The notes: generated by a model from the sequence alone, not told the origin. A DNA stretch of 64,000 nt from an uncultured Desulfuromonas sp. (GCF_963666745.1 NZ_OY762961.1:3655274-3719273), one strand, 5' to 3'. Shown: positions 37,174 to 46,789, numbered from the stretch's first letter. Program-made: numbers and translations.

Positions 37174-38265
37174 TTAGCGAACCAGTTTGAAATGAAACCG
37201 GGTGTAACTACCGTAGCGGCTGCGCGCATAGGATTGCAGTAGCCAGTCGACAGCCTTGGTCATGGAGTCAAAGGTCTTACGGTCAACCGGGATGGATAAT
37301 GCGAGTGTGATAGAGGGATCCATCAGCGCTGTCACTTCATTGCCAACAGCTTTCACGGTGCCGATGGGACCTTCGCTACGGTCTTCGCTGAACACCTGGC
37401 TATTGTGGGCATTGCCGACCAGACGGTAGTTGAGCGTCATTGGAGCCTGCATACGACTCTTTTGCAGCTGGCGCATGGCCATGTCAATGCGGGCCATAGG
37501 GACATCTTCAGCGATGACACGAGCCTGCTCGTCACTGCGTGCGGCAAGTTCCCGCTGCGTTTTCAGCGCTTCGCGATACCAGTGGATGGCTTTTTCATAA
37601 TTAACAGCTTCGCTCTTGCCGTAAAAGAAATAGTCGCCCAATGTCAGGGCTGGTTGCGGATCGATGCTTGCTTCTGCCGCCCTGCGCAACCATTTTTGGG
37701 CTTTGTCATAATCAGATTTCTGATGATAAAAGGTGCCCAGTCGGTTCATGGCCGGATAGCTGCCGGCCTCAGCAGCCTGGGTCAGCAGATCGAGAGTGGC
37801 CTGAGCCTGATCATCACGTTTGATCAGACTGGCTTCGACCAGCAATGCCATGTTGTACCATTGGCGGGAGGTCATTTTGTTGCCTGCATAGAGGCGGTTA
37901 TAAGCCTGCGACAGAAGGGTTGACGCCATGGTGCGGTTTTTGACAACCAGACTGGAGAGCTTTTTTTGAGCCTCCGGGTTGGCACTGACATAACCTTTGG
38001 GTAAGGAGGGCGCATAACTTTCCGCCAGTAATAATTGGGCGTCAATATCCTCACGATCCGCAGCAAGGCGGATGAAATCCACACCCGTTTGCTGCAGCTC
38101 ATTTTCGGCGTGGGTCACAAATTCCATGCCGCGCTCATAGTAGTCGTGGGTGGAACATTTCCAGCAGAGTTTATAGCCGTAGTTGTAAAGTACGGCGGCG
38201 CCAGCCAGTAGAAGGCAACTGATAAAAAGCACACTATTGAGTACCAGTTTATTGCGCGATTTCAT
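37174..38265 (-). CDS. TPR/Sel1-like protein of the cytochrome operon
   Basis: A 363-residue protein with an N-terminal membrane anchor (about 9-28), then Sel1/TPR-like helical repeats (about 45-250) with short matches such as AMNRLGTFYHQKSDYDKAQKWLRRAAEA, and a C-terminal non-repeat domain (260-363). The segment CWKCSTH near the N-terminus is not a heme motif. It lies 23 bases after the last of three multiheme cytochrome genes and probably scaffolds or helps assemble them (inference from context). Confidence 0.75.
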   Translation of the reverse strand: MKSRNKLVLNSVLFISCLLLAGAAVLYNYGYKLCWKCSTHDYYERGMEFVTHAENELQQTGVDFIRLAADREDIDAQLLLAESYAPSLPKGYVSANPEAQKKLSSLVVKNRTMASTLLSQAYNRLYAGNKMTSRQWYNMALLVEASLIKRDDQAQATLDLLTQAAEAGSYPAMNRLGTFYHQKSDYDKAQKWLRRAAEASIDPQPALTLGDYFFYGKSEAVNYEKAIHWYREALKTQRELAARSDEQARVIAEDVPMARIDMAMRQLQKSRMQAPMTLNYRLVGNAHNSQVFSEDRSEGPIGTVKAVGNEVTALMDPSITLALSIPVDRKTFDSMTKAVDWLLQSYARSRYGSYTRFHFKLVR

Positions 38266-38288
38266 GCAACTATCCTTCGCTCTGCCGA

Positions 38289-39113
38289 TCAGGAACCGGG
38301 CAGGAGATTGTGTGGATTACCATGGCAATCGTTGCAGCCATGAAATTCTTTGAGCATTTCGGCACTGTGCGGTGTGTCGTGGCAATCGGCACAGGTGGCA
38401 ATAGCGCCGTGCTCATCAGCATGGCAGAACGTGCAGTTCAGTAGTGCATGTGCGAGGTGTCCTTTTTTAAGGTCGCTTGCCGGCTCTTCGTGGCAACCGG
38501 CGCATGCGCTGTTATCAATGTTGTCATTGTAAAGCATGACGCTGACGTTGTGAACCGGATGACACTGCATGCAGCTCTTGCTGCTGATAAACTCAGAATG
38601 TGGCTCTTCATGGCATTCAATGCATTTGGGCAGATAGCCGTGACGTTCCAGGTGGCACTCGTTGCAGGTCATGTCGCTATGGGCGCTTGGCTGTGACATC
38701 TCTTTGGCCGGTTGCTCATGGCAAGCGCTGCACAACGGTTCCAGAGTGGCGAGATCGAGGCTGGCCACCGGAGCATGTGCGTTGCGATGACAGGTCAGGC
38801 AGGCGGTCATGGTGTCGCTCTCACCGTGGGGATAGTCATGGCACGAGCTGCAGGCCGGAACCCGTTCTTTCCAGGACAGCGTCTGGGAGAAGTTGTGAAA
38901 TGTTTCATGGCAGTCGCGGCAGACCATCTTATGGGCACCACCACGGTCGCGCAAATCCGTGAAAATCTGTTCGTGACAACGGGCGCATTCCAACGTGGTC
39001 ATGGGCTCAACAGGTTGAGAAAAAATATCGCTGTCGGCCAGGGCAGCTGTTGAGGCCGCAAGGACAAAACTCAAAATCAGCAGAGTGATAAAAGATAGTG
39101 CACGGATATTCAT
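38289..39113 (-). CDS. 12-heme c-type cytochrome (8+4 module layout), copy 3
   Basis: A 274-residue exported cytochrome with a signal peptide (about 1-26) and twelve CXXCH motifs, about one per 21 residues, so almost all of the protein must pack around hemes. The first eight motifs and the last four form two blocks also found in the proteins at 39137 and 40509. The final block (CAGCH, CTFCH, CADCH, CNDCH and a C-terminal GNPHNL) closely resembles the end of the 20-heme protein. Start 39113 has GAGG upstream. No lipobox; the place is periplasmic or extracellular. Confidence 0.85.
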   Translation of the reverse strand: MNIRALSFITLLILSFVLAASTAALADSDIFSQPVEPMTTLECARCHEQIFTDLRDRGGAHKMVCRDCHETFHNFSQTLSWKERVPACSSCHDYPHGESDTMTACLTCHRNAHAPVASLDLATLEPLCSACHEQPAKEMSQPSAHSDMTCNECHLERHGYLPKCIECHEEPHSEFISSKSCMQCHPVHNVSVMLYNDNIDNSACAGCHEEPASDLKKGHLAHALLNCTFCHADEHGAIATCADCHDTPHSAEMLKEFHGCNDCHGNPHNLLPGS

Positions 39114-39136
39114 GGCTGACCTCATTGGTTGCCGGA

Positions 39137-40429
39137 CTAGTTTTTCAGATTGTGCGGGCCGTTATGGCAGTGTCCGCAATCCGGAAAGTGTTGATGGATG
39201 CTTGAGTCATGGGGTTCGCCATGACAGTTGTCGCAGCTCAGAATAACTTTATGGGTACGGCGATGGCAAAAGACGCATTCGACCTCGGCATGTCCGGTCG
39301 TGTTGTCGGACAGCTGCTTGAACTGACCGCGGTGGCAACTGCCGCACAGGTCTGATTTGATGCCGCTTTGCGGGAAGCGTAAAGCCAGAGGGCTGTGGGG
39401 TTGATGGCATTTCAGGCAGTCGCGATAGTTCATGCTGGCATTGTGGCCGTCATGGCAGTCTAGGCAGGACATGGCGTCACCATGTTCCTGATGGCATTCG
39501 TTGCAGTCCATACCGCCATGCGCGCTCGGCCATTCGTTCATCTCCCGTTGTGGGGTTGCATGGCAGGAAACGCAAACCGGCTTGATCGGTGAGACGGCCG
39601 TCAGATCGATCTTCAACGGGGCGTGTGGACGATGGCAAGCCGTGCAGTTGTCCAGTTTGTAATGAGGATGATCGCCGGGAGCATGGCAATCACCACAACT
39701 CGGAATAACACCCTCTTCATGAGGAGGATGCGCTGTGTGGCATTCGCTGCAATGGACCTCTGAGGCGTGAGCTTCTCCTGCGGTGTTCAGCTCGGCGACC
39801 TGATCAGCATGGCAGGAGGCACATTGTTGTGTCGGCGTGTCGTCGCTCCATTGATAGATGGTCGGCGCATGCGGTTGGTGGCAGCCCAGGCAGTCACGAT
39901 ATGTCATGTCAGGGCTGTGTTTATCGTGGCAGTCGATACAGGTTGAAAACTGACCGTCGTCGGTGCCGTGTTGCATGTGGCAGTCATTGCACTGTTGCTC
40001 ACTGTGGAGGCTCGGCGTTTTTTCCATGGTCTTGCCGACATCCTCATGGCAGCTCAGGCAGGCTTTTTTCGGCTCGTTCAGTGCGCTGAGGTCGTTGATG
40101 CCGGGAGCGTGAGGATTATGACAGTTGCTACAGCCGTCAAGAGCAAAATGGCTCTGGTCGTCGCGGCTGTGGCAGTCGCTGCATTCAGGAATGACGGCAT
40201 CACCGATGGGCGGATGGCTTTCATGGCAGCCAAGGCAGCCCATGTCATCGCGGTGGGCACCACCATGATCACGAATGTCTACCGAGGGTTGGTGGTGACA
40301 CTTGATGCAGTCGGCGTCCGTCAGCGGGACGGCCGTGATCTCGCCAAAACTTACAGAGGCGCAGAGCAGCAGCGAACTAAACAGCAGGGCACCTGCCGAC
40401 AGACGTTTTGCAAAAGCAAGACACATCAT
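39137..40429 (-). CDS. 20-heme c-type cytochrome with duplicated 8-heme module
   Basis: An exported cytochrome of about 430 residues with twenty CXXCH motifs. Motifs 1-8 and 9-16 are two copies of the same eight-heme unit: each runs CxxCH...GAxH, CxxCHxxHPP, IPxCxDCH, a C[ST]xCHxPHAP unit, CxSCH, CNxCHxxHG, CxDCH and a CLxCHQPH unit. Motifs 17-20 are a four-heme cap shared with the 12-heme neighbours. The start is ambiguous: TTG at 40438 or ATG at 40429 or 40426, none with a strong ribosome site. A terminator-like hairpin lies just upstream. Confidence 0.83.
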   Translation of the reverse strand: MMCLAFAKRLSAGALLFSSLLLCASVSFGEITAVPLTDADCIKCHHQPSVDIRDHGGAHRDDMGCLGCHESHPPIGDAVIPECSDCHSRDDQSHFALDGCSNCHNPHAPGINDLSALNEPKKACLSCHEDVGKTMEKTPSLHSEQQCNDCHMQHGTDDGQFSTCIDCHDKHSPDMTYRDCLGCHQPHAPTIYQWSDDTPTQQCASCHADQVAELNTAGEAHASEVHCSECHTAHPPHEEGVIPSCGDCHAPGDHPHYKLDNCTACHRPHAPLKIDLTAVSPIKPVCVSCHATPQREMNEWPSAHGGMDCNECHQEHGDAMSCLDCHDGHNASMNYRDCLKCHQPHSPLALRFPQSGIKSDLCGSCHRGQFKQLSDNTTGHAEVECVFCHRRTHKVILSCDNCHGEPHDSSIHQHFPDCGHCHNGPHNLKN

Positions 40430-40456
40430 GGAATCCAACCGTCAATGAAATGAATG

Positions 40457-40502
40457 AAAAAAGGGTGCAGCGGGTGCCGTTGTCTCTGTCGGCACCCGCT
40501 GC
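40457..40502 (-). terminator. Hairpin between first and second cytochrome genes of the operon
   Basis: Twelve-base perfect arms (40467-40478, 40491-40502). On the minus strand the hairpin is followed, four bases on, by six T. It lies within the intergenic gap between the first 12-heme gene and the 20-heme gene and may lower expression of the downstream genes. Confidence 0.75.
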
Positions 40503-40508
40503 TCTGTG

Positions 40509-41291
40509 TTATTCGGCCAATGCGTGGGGGTTGATATGACACTCAACGCAGGTCGGATACTTTTCGTGCATGATACCGTGGGGCTTGCCGTGGCAGTCAA
40601 TACACGGTGTGATGGTTTTGTGCTTGTCGACGTGACACTCGGAGCAGGTCATTTCATGGTGCTTCTTGGTCGATTTTGCCAGCATGGCGGCAATGTCTTC
40701 ATGGCAGGCGGCACACAGCTCAGACGGCAGGTCATTATAGGTGACCTCTTTCGGGCTGTGGGGTTTATGGCACAGGGTACAATCCTTGACGGTCATGGTC
40801 GGCGAATGGCCTTCATGACAGTCGAGGCAATTCTGATATTGCCCTTTTCCCAGGCCGTGAGCATTGTGACAGGCGTTACAGTCCTGTTCGGAGTGCATGC
40901 TGGGACGGGCGGCCATCTCTTCACCCTGCTCGGGGTGGCAGGAGAGGCAGGCAGGCTTCACGTTGTTCAGAGAGGTGAAATCGATGTCAAGCGGATGGTG
41001 CGGGTAGTGACAGCCGACGCAGTTTTCCAGCGTGTAGTGGGCGGTTTCCTCGGGGGAGTGGCACAGCGAACACTGGGGGATAACTCGGTCACCTAACGGC
41101 GGATGCTCCAGATGGCAGTCGCGGCAGCCCATGTCGGCATGAGCCGCACCGTGAGCGGCAACATCTTTGACGGCATTGATATGACATTTGACACAGTCGG
41201 CATCAGTCAGTGTCTCTTCGGCTGTGGCAGTGGTGGTGAAAAACAGGCCTACGGCCAGAATGAGGCCGATAACGGCGACAGTTTTTTTCAT
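40509..41291 (-). CDS. 12-heme c-type cytochrome (8+4 module layout), copy 1
   Basis: A 260-residue exported cytochrome with a signal peptide (about 1-24) and twelve CXXCH motifs. The first eight follow the same order and spacing as each half of the 20-heme protein downstream, and the last four form the cap ending in CVECHINPH. At one heme per 21 residues it is likely a stacked heme wire. GGGAGG lies upstream of the ATG. It is the first gene of the operon and is followed by the hairpin at 40457, so it may be made in excess of the other two. Confidence 0.87.
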   Translation of the reverse strand: MKKTVAVIGLILAVGLFFTTTATAEETLTDADCVKCHINAVKDVAAHGAAHADMGCRDCHLEHPPLGDRVIPQCSLCHSPEETAHYTLENCVGCHYPHHPLDIDFTSLNNVKPACLSCHPEQGEEMAARPSMHSEQDCNACHNAHGLGKGQYQNCLDCHEGHSPTMTVKDCTLCHKPHSPKEVTYNDLPSELCAACHEDIAAMLAKSTKKHHEMTCSECHVDKHKTITPCIDCHGKPHGIMHEKYPTCVECHINPHALAE

Positions 41292-41692
41292 AGGTTCCTC
41301 CCGGGCAACTCATTGAAATTCACTATAAAAAACAGCAAAGTAAAGAAACGATACAAAGCGATTGTATACAGATTTCTGAATTTCATATCTAAGCAGAATC
41401 GAGGCCGGAAATCAACATTTGACTTCACCAAAACGTGAAAAAGAGCCGATCAGGCCTTTGTTTGACGGTTGGAGAGGGTAGAAAAAAACGGATCTGTGAT
41501 GTGGAAGGTCCGGCGGGTAGAAGATCACAGATTTCGTCGATACCATCGTGCTCTAAGGTTATTTTTCAGACGATTTTGCGTAGTGACATTTTACCGAAAA
41601 CACGTTAGCCTCAGGGCTTTATTGCGCAAGGTTCTTCCGGCGGGAAATTGCCACCGGTGCACTTTCGTTTTTCAAAAATGAGGAGTGAAAAG
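41292..41692. promoter_or_regulatory. Divergent promoter region, cytochrome operon and metY
   Basis: A 400-base gene-free stretch between divergent genes. On the cytochrome side it holds a TGTATACA palindrome (41364-41371). On the metY side a 9-base stem (41492-41500 with 41524-41532, 23-base loop) and a CCGGCGG/CCACCGG-like stem near 41637-41656 suggest a structured leader, but I could not match it to a known SAM riboswitch class. No convincing promoter hexamers were found. Confidence 0.4.
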
Positions 41693-42970
41693 ATGGAAAA
41701 ATCATGGAGTGTAGAGACTCTGGCGATTCAGGGCGGCTATCGTCCCGAATCGGCCCAGCCACGTGTGATGCCGATTGTCCAGAGTACCACGTTTAAATAT
41801 GATAATGCCGATCATATCGCCAGCCTGTTTGATCTCGACTGCTTTGATCCTATGTATACTCGCCTTGGCAATCCGACCTGGGCGGCGTTTGAGCAGAAAA
41901 TAGCGCAGATGGAAGGGGGCGTTGGCGCCCTGGCCACCTCGTCGGGGCAGGCGGCCAGTACCCTGTCGATTCTCAATATCTGTCGCAGTGGTCAACATAT
42001 TGTGACCGCCGGGACGCTCTATGGCGGGACCTATTCCCTGTTCTACAATACGCTGCCGAAAATGGGCATTGAGGTCACGTTTGTCGACCCGGAAGCCAGC
42101 ATGGAGGAGATCAAGAGTCATTTCCGTCCGGAAACCCGTGCCCTGTTTGCCGAAACCATCGGTAATCCTGGCCTCAATGTGCTCGATTTCGAAAAGTTCT
42201 CTGCCGTCGCCAAAGAGATGCAGGTGCCGTTGATCATTGACAACACCTTTGGCACCCCTTATCTGTGCCGCCCGTTTGAGCATGGCGCCGATATCGTCAT
42301 CCATTCCGCCACGAAATATATTGATGGACATGCCACCAGTGTTGGCGGCGTGATTATCGATGGTGGCAAGTTTGACTGGACCAATGGCCGTTACCCGGAG
42401 ATGACCGAACCGGACAGCAGCTATCACGGCCTGCGTTATACCGAAAAGTTTGGCAACATGGCCTATATTATCAAGGCGCGTGTTCAGTTGATGCGTGATC
42501 TCGGCCCCAGCCCGTCGCCGTTCAACACGTTTATGTTTAACCATGGCCTGGAGACTTTGCATGTGCGGATGCAGCGGCACAGTGAAAATGCTCTGGCCGT
42601 GGCCAAGCGTCTTGAGATGCATCCCAAGGTAAAATGGGTCACCTATCCGGGGCTGCCGAGCCATCCCAGCTATGAGCGGACACAAAAGTATCTGCCAAAA
42701 GGAGCCAGTGGCGTATTGACCTTTGGTATTGAGGGAGGTGTAGAAGCCGGTCGCCGCTTTATGGAAAGTACCAAGCTGATCGCCATGGTGGTTCATGTCG
42801 GTGATGTTCGCAGCTGTGTGCTGCATCCGGCCAGTACCACCCATCGTCAGCTCAGCGAAGAGCAGCAGATTGCCTCCGGTGTCATGCCGGATCTCATCCG
42901 TCTGTCTGTCGGTATTGAGAATGTCGATGATATTATTGCTGACATTGATCAGGCTTTGGCTGTCAGTTAG
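41693..42970 (+). CDS. metY: O-acetylhomoserine sulfhydrylase / Cys-Met metabolism PLP enzyme
   Basis: A 425-residue PLP enzyme of the Cys/Met family, most like O-acetyl-L-homoserine (thiol)-lyase, which makes homocysteine from sulfide. The cofactor lysine is in HSATKYIDGH (about 206), with the YTRLGNPT and GTLYGGTYSLF blocks typical of the family. A methionine gamma-lyase role cannot be excluded by motif alone. GAGGAG before the ATG at 41693 fixes the start; the frame extends upstream without support. Monocistronic, with a very strong terminator. Confidence 0.9.
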   Translation: MEKSWSVETLAIQGGYRPESAQPRVMPIVQSTTFKYDNADHIASLFDLDCFDPMYTRLGNPTWAAFEQKIAQMEGGVGALATSSGQAASTLSILNICRSGQHIVTAGTLYGGTYSLFYNTLPKMGIEVTFVDPEASMEEIKSHFRPETRALFAETIGNPGLNVLDFEKFSAVAKEMQVPLIIDNTFGTPYLCRPFEHGADIVIHSATKYIDGHATSVGGVIIDGGKFDWTNGRYPEMTEPDSSYHGLRYTEKFGNMAYIIKARVQLMRDLGPSPSPFNTFMFNHGLETLHVRMQRHSENALAVAKRLEMHPKVKWVTYPGLPSHPSYERTQKYLPKGASGVLTFGIEGGVEAGRRFMESTKLIAMVVHVGDVRSCVLHPASTTHRQLSEEQQIASGVMPDLIRLSVGIENVDDIIADIDQALAVS

Positions 42971-42999
42971 TTTTCTGTTTACAGTACAGGGACTTGTCA

Positions 43000-43040
43000 C
43001 ACAATGGGCCGCAGAATTGATGATTCTGCGGCCCATTGTG
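43000..43040. terminator. Long perfect hairpin terminator after metY
   Basis: Eighteen-base perfect arms (43000-43017, 43023-43040) with a 5-base loop, 30 bases after the metY stop. Confidence 0.85.
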
Positions 43041-43203
43041 GTTTCATCTTGAAAGAAATGCCATGGCGACGAAGTGCTTTTTCAACAGACAATAGGCAAG
43101 AAATGCTCTATAGTAGGCGATTTGTGAGGGGCTGTCACATGGTGTGGGCTGACCACGCCGTGATGTCGTGTAATGTCGGTATGTACATGCAGGAGTTGTC
43201 ATC

Positions 43204-43974
43204 ATGCCAGAGCGTGAAAAACAACAGGATGATTCACAGGAACAGGGTGCAGGGTCTCGTAAAGGGATTGCCGCTCTGTTTGCGCGCGAAGAACTTAAAG
43301 ATCTGTTTATAAAATATCTGATCCTGATCGGGGTTATTGAAGGGTTTATCTTTTTTGTCAGTTTTCTCAGTCAGTTAGGGCCTGAAAACGTACCGTTTCC
43401 CTGGAAGTCGTACTTTTTTGCCGCCTTTATTGTGCCGTTAACCATCACCTTTCTGCTTGGTGTCATTGTTCTCGGTTTTGACCGCTATCTTTACGGTCAC
43501 CAGCCGTCCGGTGCCTCTGCAGAAACCTCGATCGGCCTGTCGCCATCGGAGCAGCAGAGCCGCATCCATAAATTCCATGCTTTTATCTATGTGATCCGCC
43601 AGATTCCGTTTTTGATGGGACTGCTGTTGCTGGTGGTGTTGTCCGGCGTTGTCTATAAGCTGGACGGCATTCTTGCGGTGATCGGCCATGTTGGTGAGCG
43701 CACGGCTCATTATCTGTTTATCGGTCTGGCGGTTGTCCTCGGTGTCGGAGCCGTGTTGGGTCTGGTGTGGATGTTTATGAGTTATAACCTGCGTAAAAAA
43801 AGCATGGAATACCAGTATCGCTACAAAAAAGATGTGGTGGAGAAAACTGGCTTGATTATCCTTGATGATGATCGGGTGATGGACCGCGATGGCAAGATGT
43901 TGTCGGGAAGTCAAGTGCCGCAGATCGAGCACAACGACGATGATGATAACAACGATGCGATCCTGATTGAGTAG
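43204..43974 (+). CDS. Four-helix membrane protein of unknown function
   Basis: A 256-residue protein with a charged N-terminus, four predicted membrane helices (about 40-58, 70-92, 130-153, 168-192) and a hydrophilic C-terminal tail that ends in an Asp/Asn-rich run. I do not recognise the family. AGGAG 8 bases upstream decides the ATG. It is monocistronic, with its own terminator at 44034. Confidence 0.7.
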   Translation: MPEREKQQDDSQEQGAGSRKGIAALFAREELKDLFIKYLILIGVIEGFIFFVSFLSQLGPENVPFPWKSYFFAAFIVPLTITFLLGVIVLGFDRYLYGHQPSGASAETSIGLSPSEQQSRIHKFHAFIYVIRQIPFLMGLLLLVVLSGVVYKLDGILAVIGHVGERTAHYLFIGLAVVLGVGAVLGLVWMFMSYNLRKKSMEYQYRYKKDVVEKTGLIILDDDRVMDRDGKMLSGSQVPQIEHNDDDDNNDAILIE

Positions 43975-44033
43975 ATAAGAGTGTTAATGGGGCTTGATGG
44001 TTCCCGTTCTTGCAGTTCTGAGGTCAGAAAGTG

Positions 44034-44064
44034 GCCCCGCTTCGTGACCGGAGTGGGGCTTTTT
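44034..44064 (+). terminator. Terminator after the four-helix membrane protein gene
   Basis: An eight-base stem with one G-T wobble (44034-44041, 44052-44059) followed by a T5 run. Confidence 0.75.
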
Positions 44065-44122
44065 CATGGGTGGTGTTGTCCTGCTTCATGTCAGCGGACG
44101 GCCACAGTTGGGAGTACTGGTG

Positions 44123-46789
44123 ATGACAGATAAACCGCAACCGACGTATCTGAAAGATTATACCCCCTATCCGTTCGATCTTGAGTGGATTGAGCTTGAA
44201 TTCGATCTTGAACCCCATCAGACGCGTGTTCAGGCCCGCACGCGTTTCTGCCGTAAAAGCGGAGTGCCCGAGCAAACCGCGTTGGCGCTGAATGGTGCAG
44301 GGCAAACGCTTGTCACTGTACTGCTTGATGATCAGCCTCTGACGGCTCTCGACTACCGCGAAGAGTGTGGCGGGCTGGTGCTTCCTGATGTTCCCGAGCA
44401 GTTTGTCCTGACCATTGTCACCGAGCTGGATCCCGAAGCCAATAAGGCACTGGAAGGTCTCTACCTGTCGAGCGGCAATTTTTGCACTCAGTGTGAGGCA
44501 CAAGGGTTTCGGCGTATCACCTATTTCCCGGATCGTCCCGATGTCATGACCCGCTATACGACGACGATTCGTGCGGACAAAAAGCGTTTTCCGGTGCTGC
44601 TTTCCAACGGAAATCTGCTGGAACACAAAGACCTTGATGGTAGCCGTCACATGACCCGCTGGCAGGATCCGTTCTTCAAGCCGAGTTACCTGTTCGCCCT
44701 TGTCGCCGGAGATCTGGTGTGTTGCGAGGATTCTTTCACCACCATGTCCGGACGTGAGGTGTTGCTGCAGATTTATACTGAAGAGCGTAATGCCGACAAG
44801 TGTGATTACGCCATGGTGTCGTTAAAGAAGTCCATGGCCTGGGATGAGCAACGTTTCGGCTTTGAGTACGACCTGGACCGCTTCATGATTGTTGCCGTTG
44901 ATGATTTCAACATGGGTGCCATGGAGAACAAGGGGCTGAACGTTTTTAACTCCAAATATATCCTGGCCCGTCCGGAGACGGCGACAGACGATGATTTTCT
45001 CAATATTGAGAGTGTCGTCGGTCATGAATACTTCCATAACTGGACCGGCAACCGTATTACCTGTCGCGACTGGTTTCAGCTCAGCCTCAAAGAGGGGTTG
45101 ACGGTGTTTCGCGATCAGGAGTTTTCGGCGGACATGAACTCGGCCGCCGTCAAGCGGATTGAGGAAGTACGTATTCTGCAAAGTCATCAGTTTGCGGAAG
45201 ATTCGGGACCGATGGCCCATCCGGTACGCCCCGAGTCCTATGTCGAGATCAACAATTTTTACACCATGACGGTCTATAACAAAGGCGCCGAACTGATTCG
45301 CATGATGCAGACTCTGCTGGGTCGCGATGGTTTTCAGGCCGGCATACGCCTTTATGTTAAACGACACGATGGGCAGGCGGTGACCACCGATGATTTTGTC
45401 GCCGCCATGGAAGATGCCAGCGGTGTTGATTTGGCGCAGTTCCGTCTCTGGTATTCCCAGTCCGGAACACCGGTGCTCAAGGTTGAATCACAGTACGATG
45501 CTGAACAGATGCGGCTGTCGGTTACTGTCAGCCAATCCTGCCCAGCAACGCCGGGACAGTCCGATAAGCAACCATTTCATATTCCACTGCGTCTGGCCAT
45601 TTTAGGGCGAGACGGACAGTTGCAACCGTTGCACTGCGATGGTGTTACGGCGGTTGCCCCGGTAAGTGAACTGGTATTGTCCGTGACTAAAGCACAGCAG
45701 ACGTTCCATTTTGACCAGGTGGCAGAGGGCGCTGTCCTTTCCGTCCTGCGTGATTTTTCCGCACCGGTTAAATTGGAAATGAAGACCCCGTATGAGGATC
45801 TGGCCTTTCTTATGGCCCATGATAACGATGCTTTTAATCGCTGGAATGCCGCTCAGCGTCTGGCAGGACACTTGCTGCTGGATTTGGTCGCTGCAGTACG
45901 TCAGGGGCAGACTCTGACACTCGATGCGACCTTCAAGGAGGCTTTTTGCTGCAGCTTGCTGGATGAACAGACCGATCCCTCTTTGTTGTCGCTGACCCTG
46001 ACGTTGCCTCTGGAGAGCTATCTTGCGGAGCAGATGGAAGAGGTGGACCCTGATGCCATTTTTACGGCACGTGAATTTGTGCGTCGGCAGCTGGCAATCG
46101 AGCTGCGTGAGGAACTGCTTGCTGTGTACCGGCGTTGTGATGAGCGTGGCGCGTATGCACTGACCGCACAAGCCGTCGGCCGTCGTCGGCTGAAGAATCT
46201 CTGTCTTTCCTATCTGGCGGCACTGGCTCCGGAGGATGATGTCGTCTGGGCATTGCTGATCGAGCAATTCTCACGCGCAGAGAATATGACAGACGTCAGT
46301 ACCGCGCTGACCTTGCTTGCCGATCACGATAATCGTGACAGTCGACAGGCTCTGGAAACCTTTTATGCCAACTGGCAGGATGATCCTCTTGTGGTCGAAA
46401 AATGGCTGTCGATTCAGGCGCGCTCAAAACGGGAAGACTGTCTGGAGCAAGTGGAACGACTGATGGGGAGTCCGGCCTTTAATCTGCACAACCCCAATAA
46501 GGTGCGTGCGCTGATTGGTGGCTTCTGCCAGGGGAACGCCGTGCGTTTTCATGACGCCGACGGTAGCGGCTATGATTTCTTGCGCCGACAGGTGGCCTTG
46601 ATTGATCCTTTCAATCCGCAGATTGCCGCACGTCTGGTGTCGCCCCTGTTGCGCTGGCCGCGTTATGATGTCGTTCGCAGTGAACTGATGAAACAGGCTC
46701 TGGAACACTTGCATGATTCGTCACGGCTGTCGTCGGATCTCTATGAAATGGTCAGTAAGGGACTCAATCAGGAGAAGGGGGCCGAATGA
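44123..46789 (+). CDS. pepN: Aminopeptidase N (M1)
   Basis: An 888-residue zinc aminopeptidase of the M1 family that trims N-terminal residues from peptides in the cytoplasm. The substrate-binding GAMEN is at 265-269 and the zinc site HEYFH at 301-305 with the third ligand Glu324, spaced as in the family. The C-terminal helical domain is complete. GGGAG upstream of the ATG at 44123 decides the start against one at 44066. The stop overlaps the 5-oxoprolinase start (ATGA). Confidence 0.95.
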   Translation: MTDKPQPTYLKDYTPYPFDLEWIELEFDLEPHQTRVQARTRFCRKSGVPEQTALALNGAGQTLVTVLLDDQPLTALDYREECGGLVLPDVPEQFVLTIVTELDPEANKALEGLYLSSGNFCTQCEAQGFRRITYFPDRPDVMTRYTTTIRADKKRFPVLLSNGNLLEHKDLDGSRHMTRWQDPFFKPSYLFALVAGDLVCCEDSFTTMSGREVLLQIYTEERNADKCDYAMVSLKKSMAWDEQRFGFEYDLDRFMIVAVDDFNMGAMENKGLNVFNSKYILARPETATDDDFLNIESVVGHEYFHNWTGNRITCRDWFQLSLKEGLTVFRDQEFSADMNSAAVKRIEEVRILQSHQFAEDSGPMAHPVRPESYVEINNFYTMTVYNKGAELIRMMQTLLGRDGFQAGIRLYVKRHDGQAVTTDDFVAAMEDASGVDLAQFRLWYSQSGTPVLKVESQYDAEQMRLSVTVSQSCPATPGQSDKQPFHIPLRLAILGRDGQLQPLHCDGVTAVAPVSELVLSVTKAQQTFHFDQVAEGAVLSVLRDFSAPVKLEMKTPYEDLAFLMAHDNDAFNRWNAAQRLAGHLLLDLVAAVRQGQTLTLDATFKEAFCCSLLDEQTDPSLLSLTLTLPLESYLAEQMEEVDPDAIFTAREFVRRQLAIELREELLAVYRRCDERGAYALTAQAVGRRRLKNLCLSYLAALAPEDDVVWALLIEQFSRAENMTDVSTALTLLADHDNRDSRQALETFYANWQDDPLVVEKWLSIQARSKREDCLEQVERLMGSPAFNLHNPNKVRALIGGFCQGNAVRFHDADGSGYDFLRRQVALIDPFNPQIAARLVSPLLRWPRYDVVRSELMKQALEHLHDSSRLSSDLYEMVSKGLNQEKGAE

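Noticed and set aside
37174-38265. CWKCSTH in the TPR protein as a heme motif
   Set aside because: The spacing (CX2CX2H) does not fit CXXCH or CX4CH, and the rest of the protein has no cytochrome features.
41702-43036. 444-codon open frame on the minus strand
   Set aside because: It is the mirror of metY; the plus-strand protein has full family motifs and a ribosome site, while the minus frame has neither.
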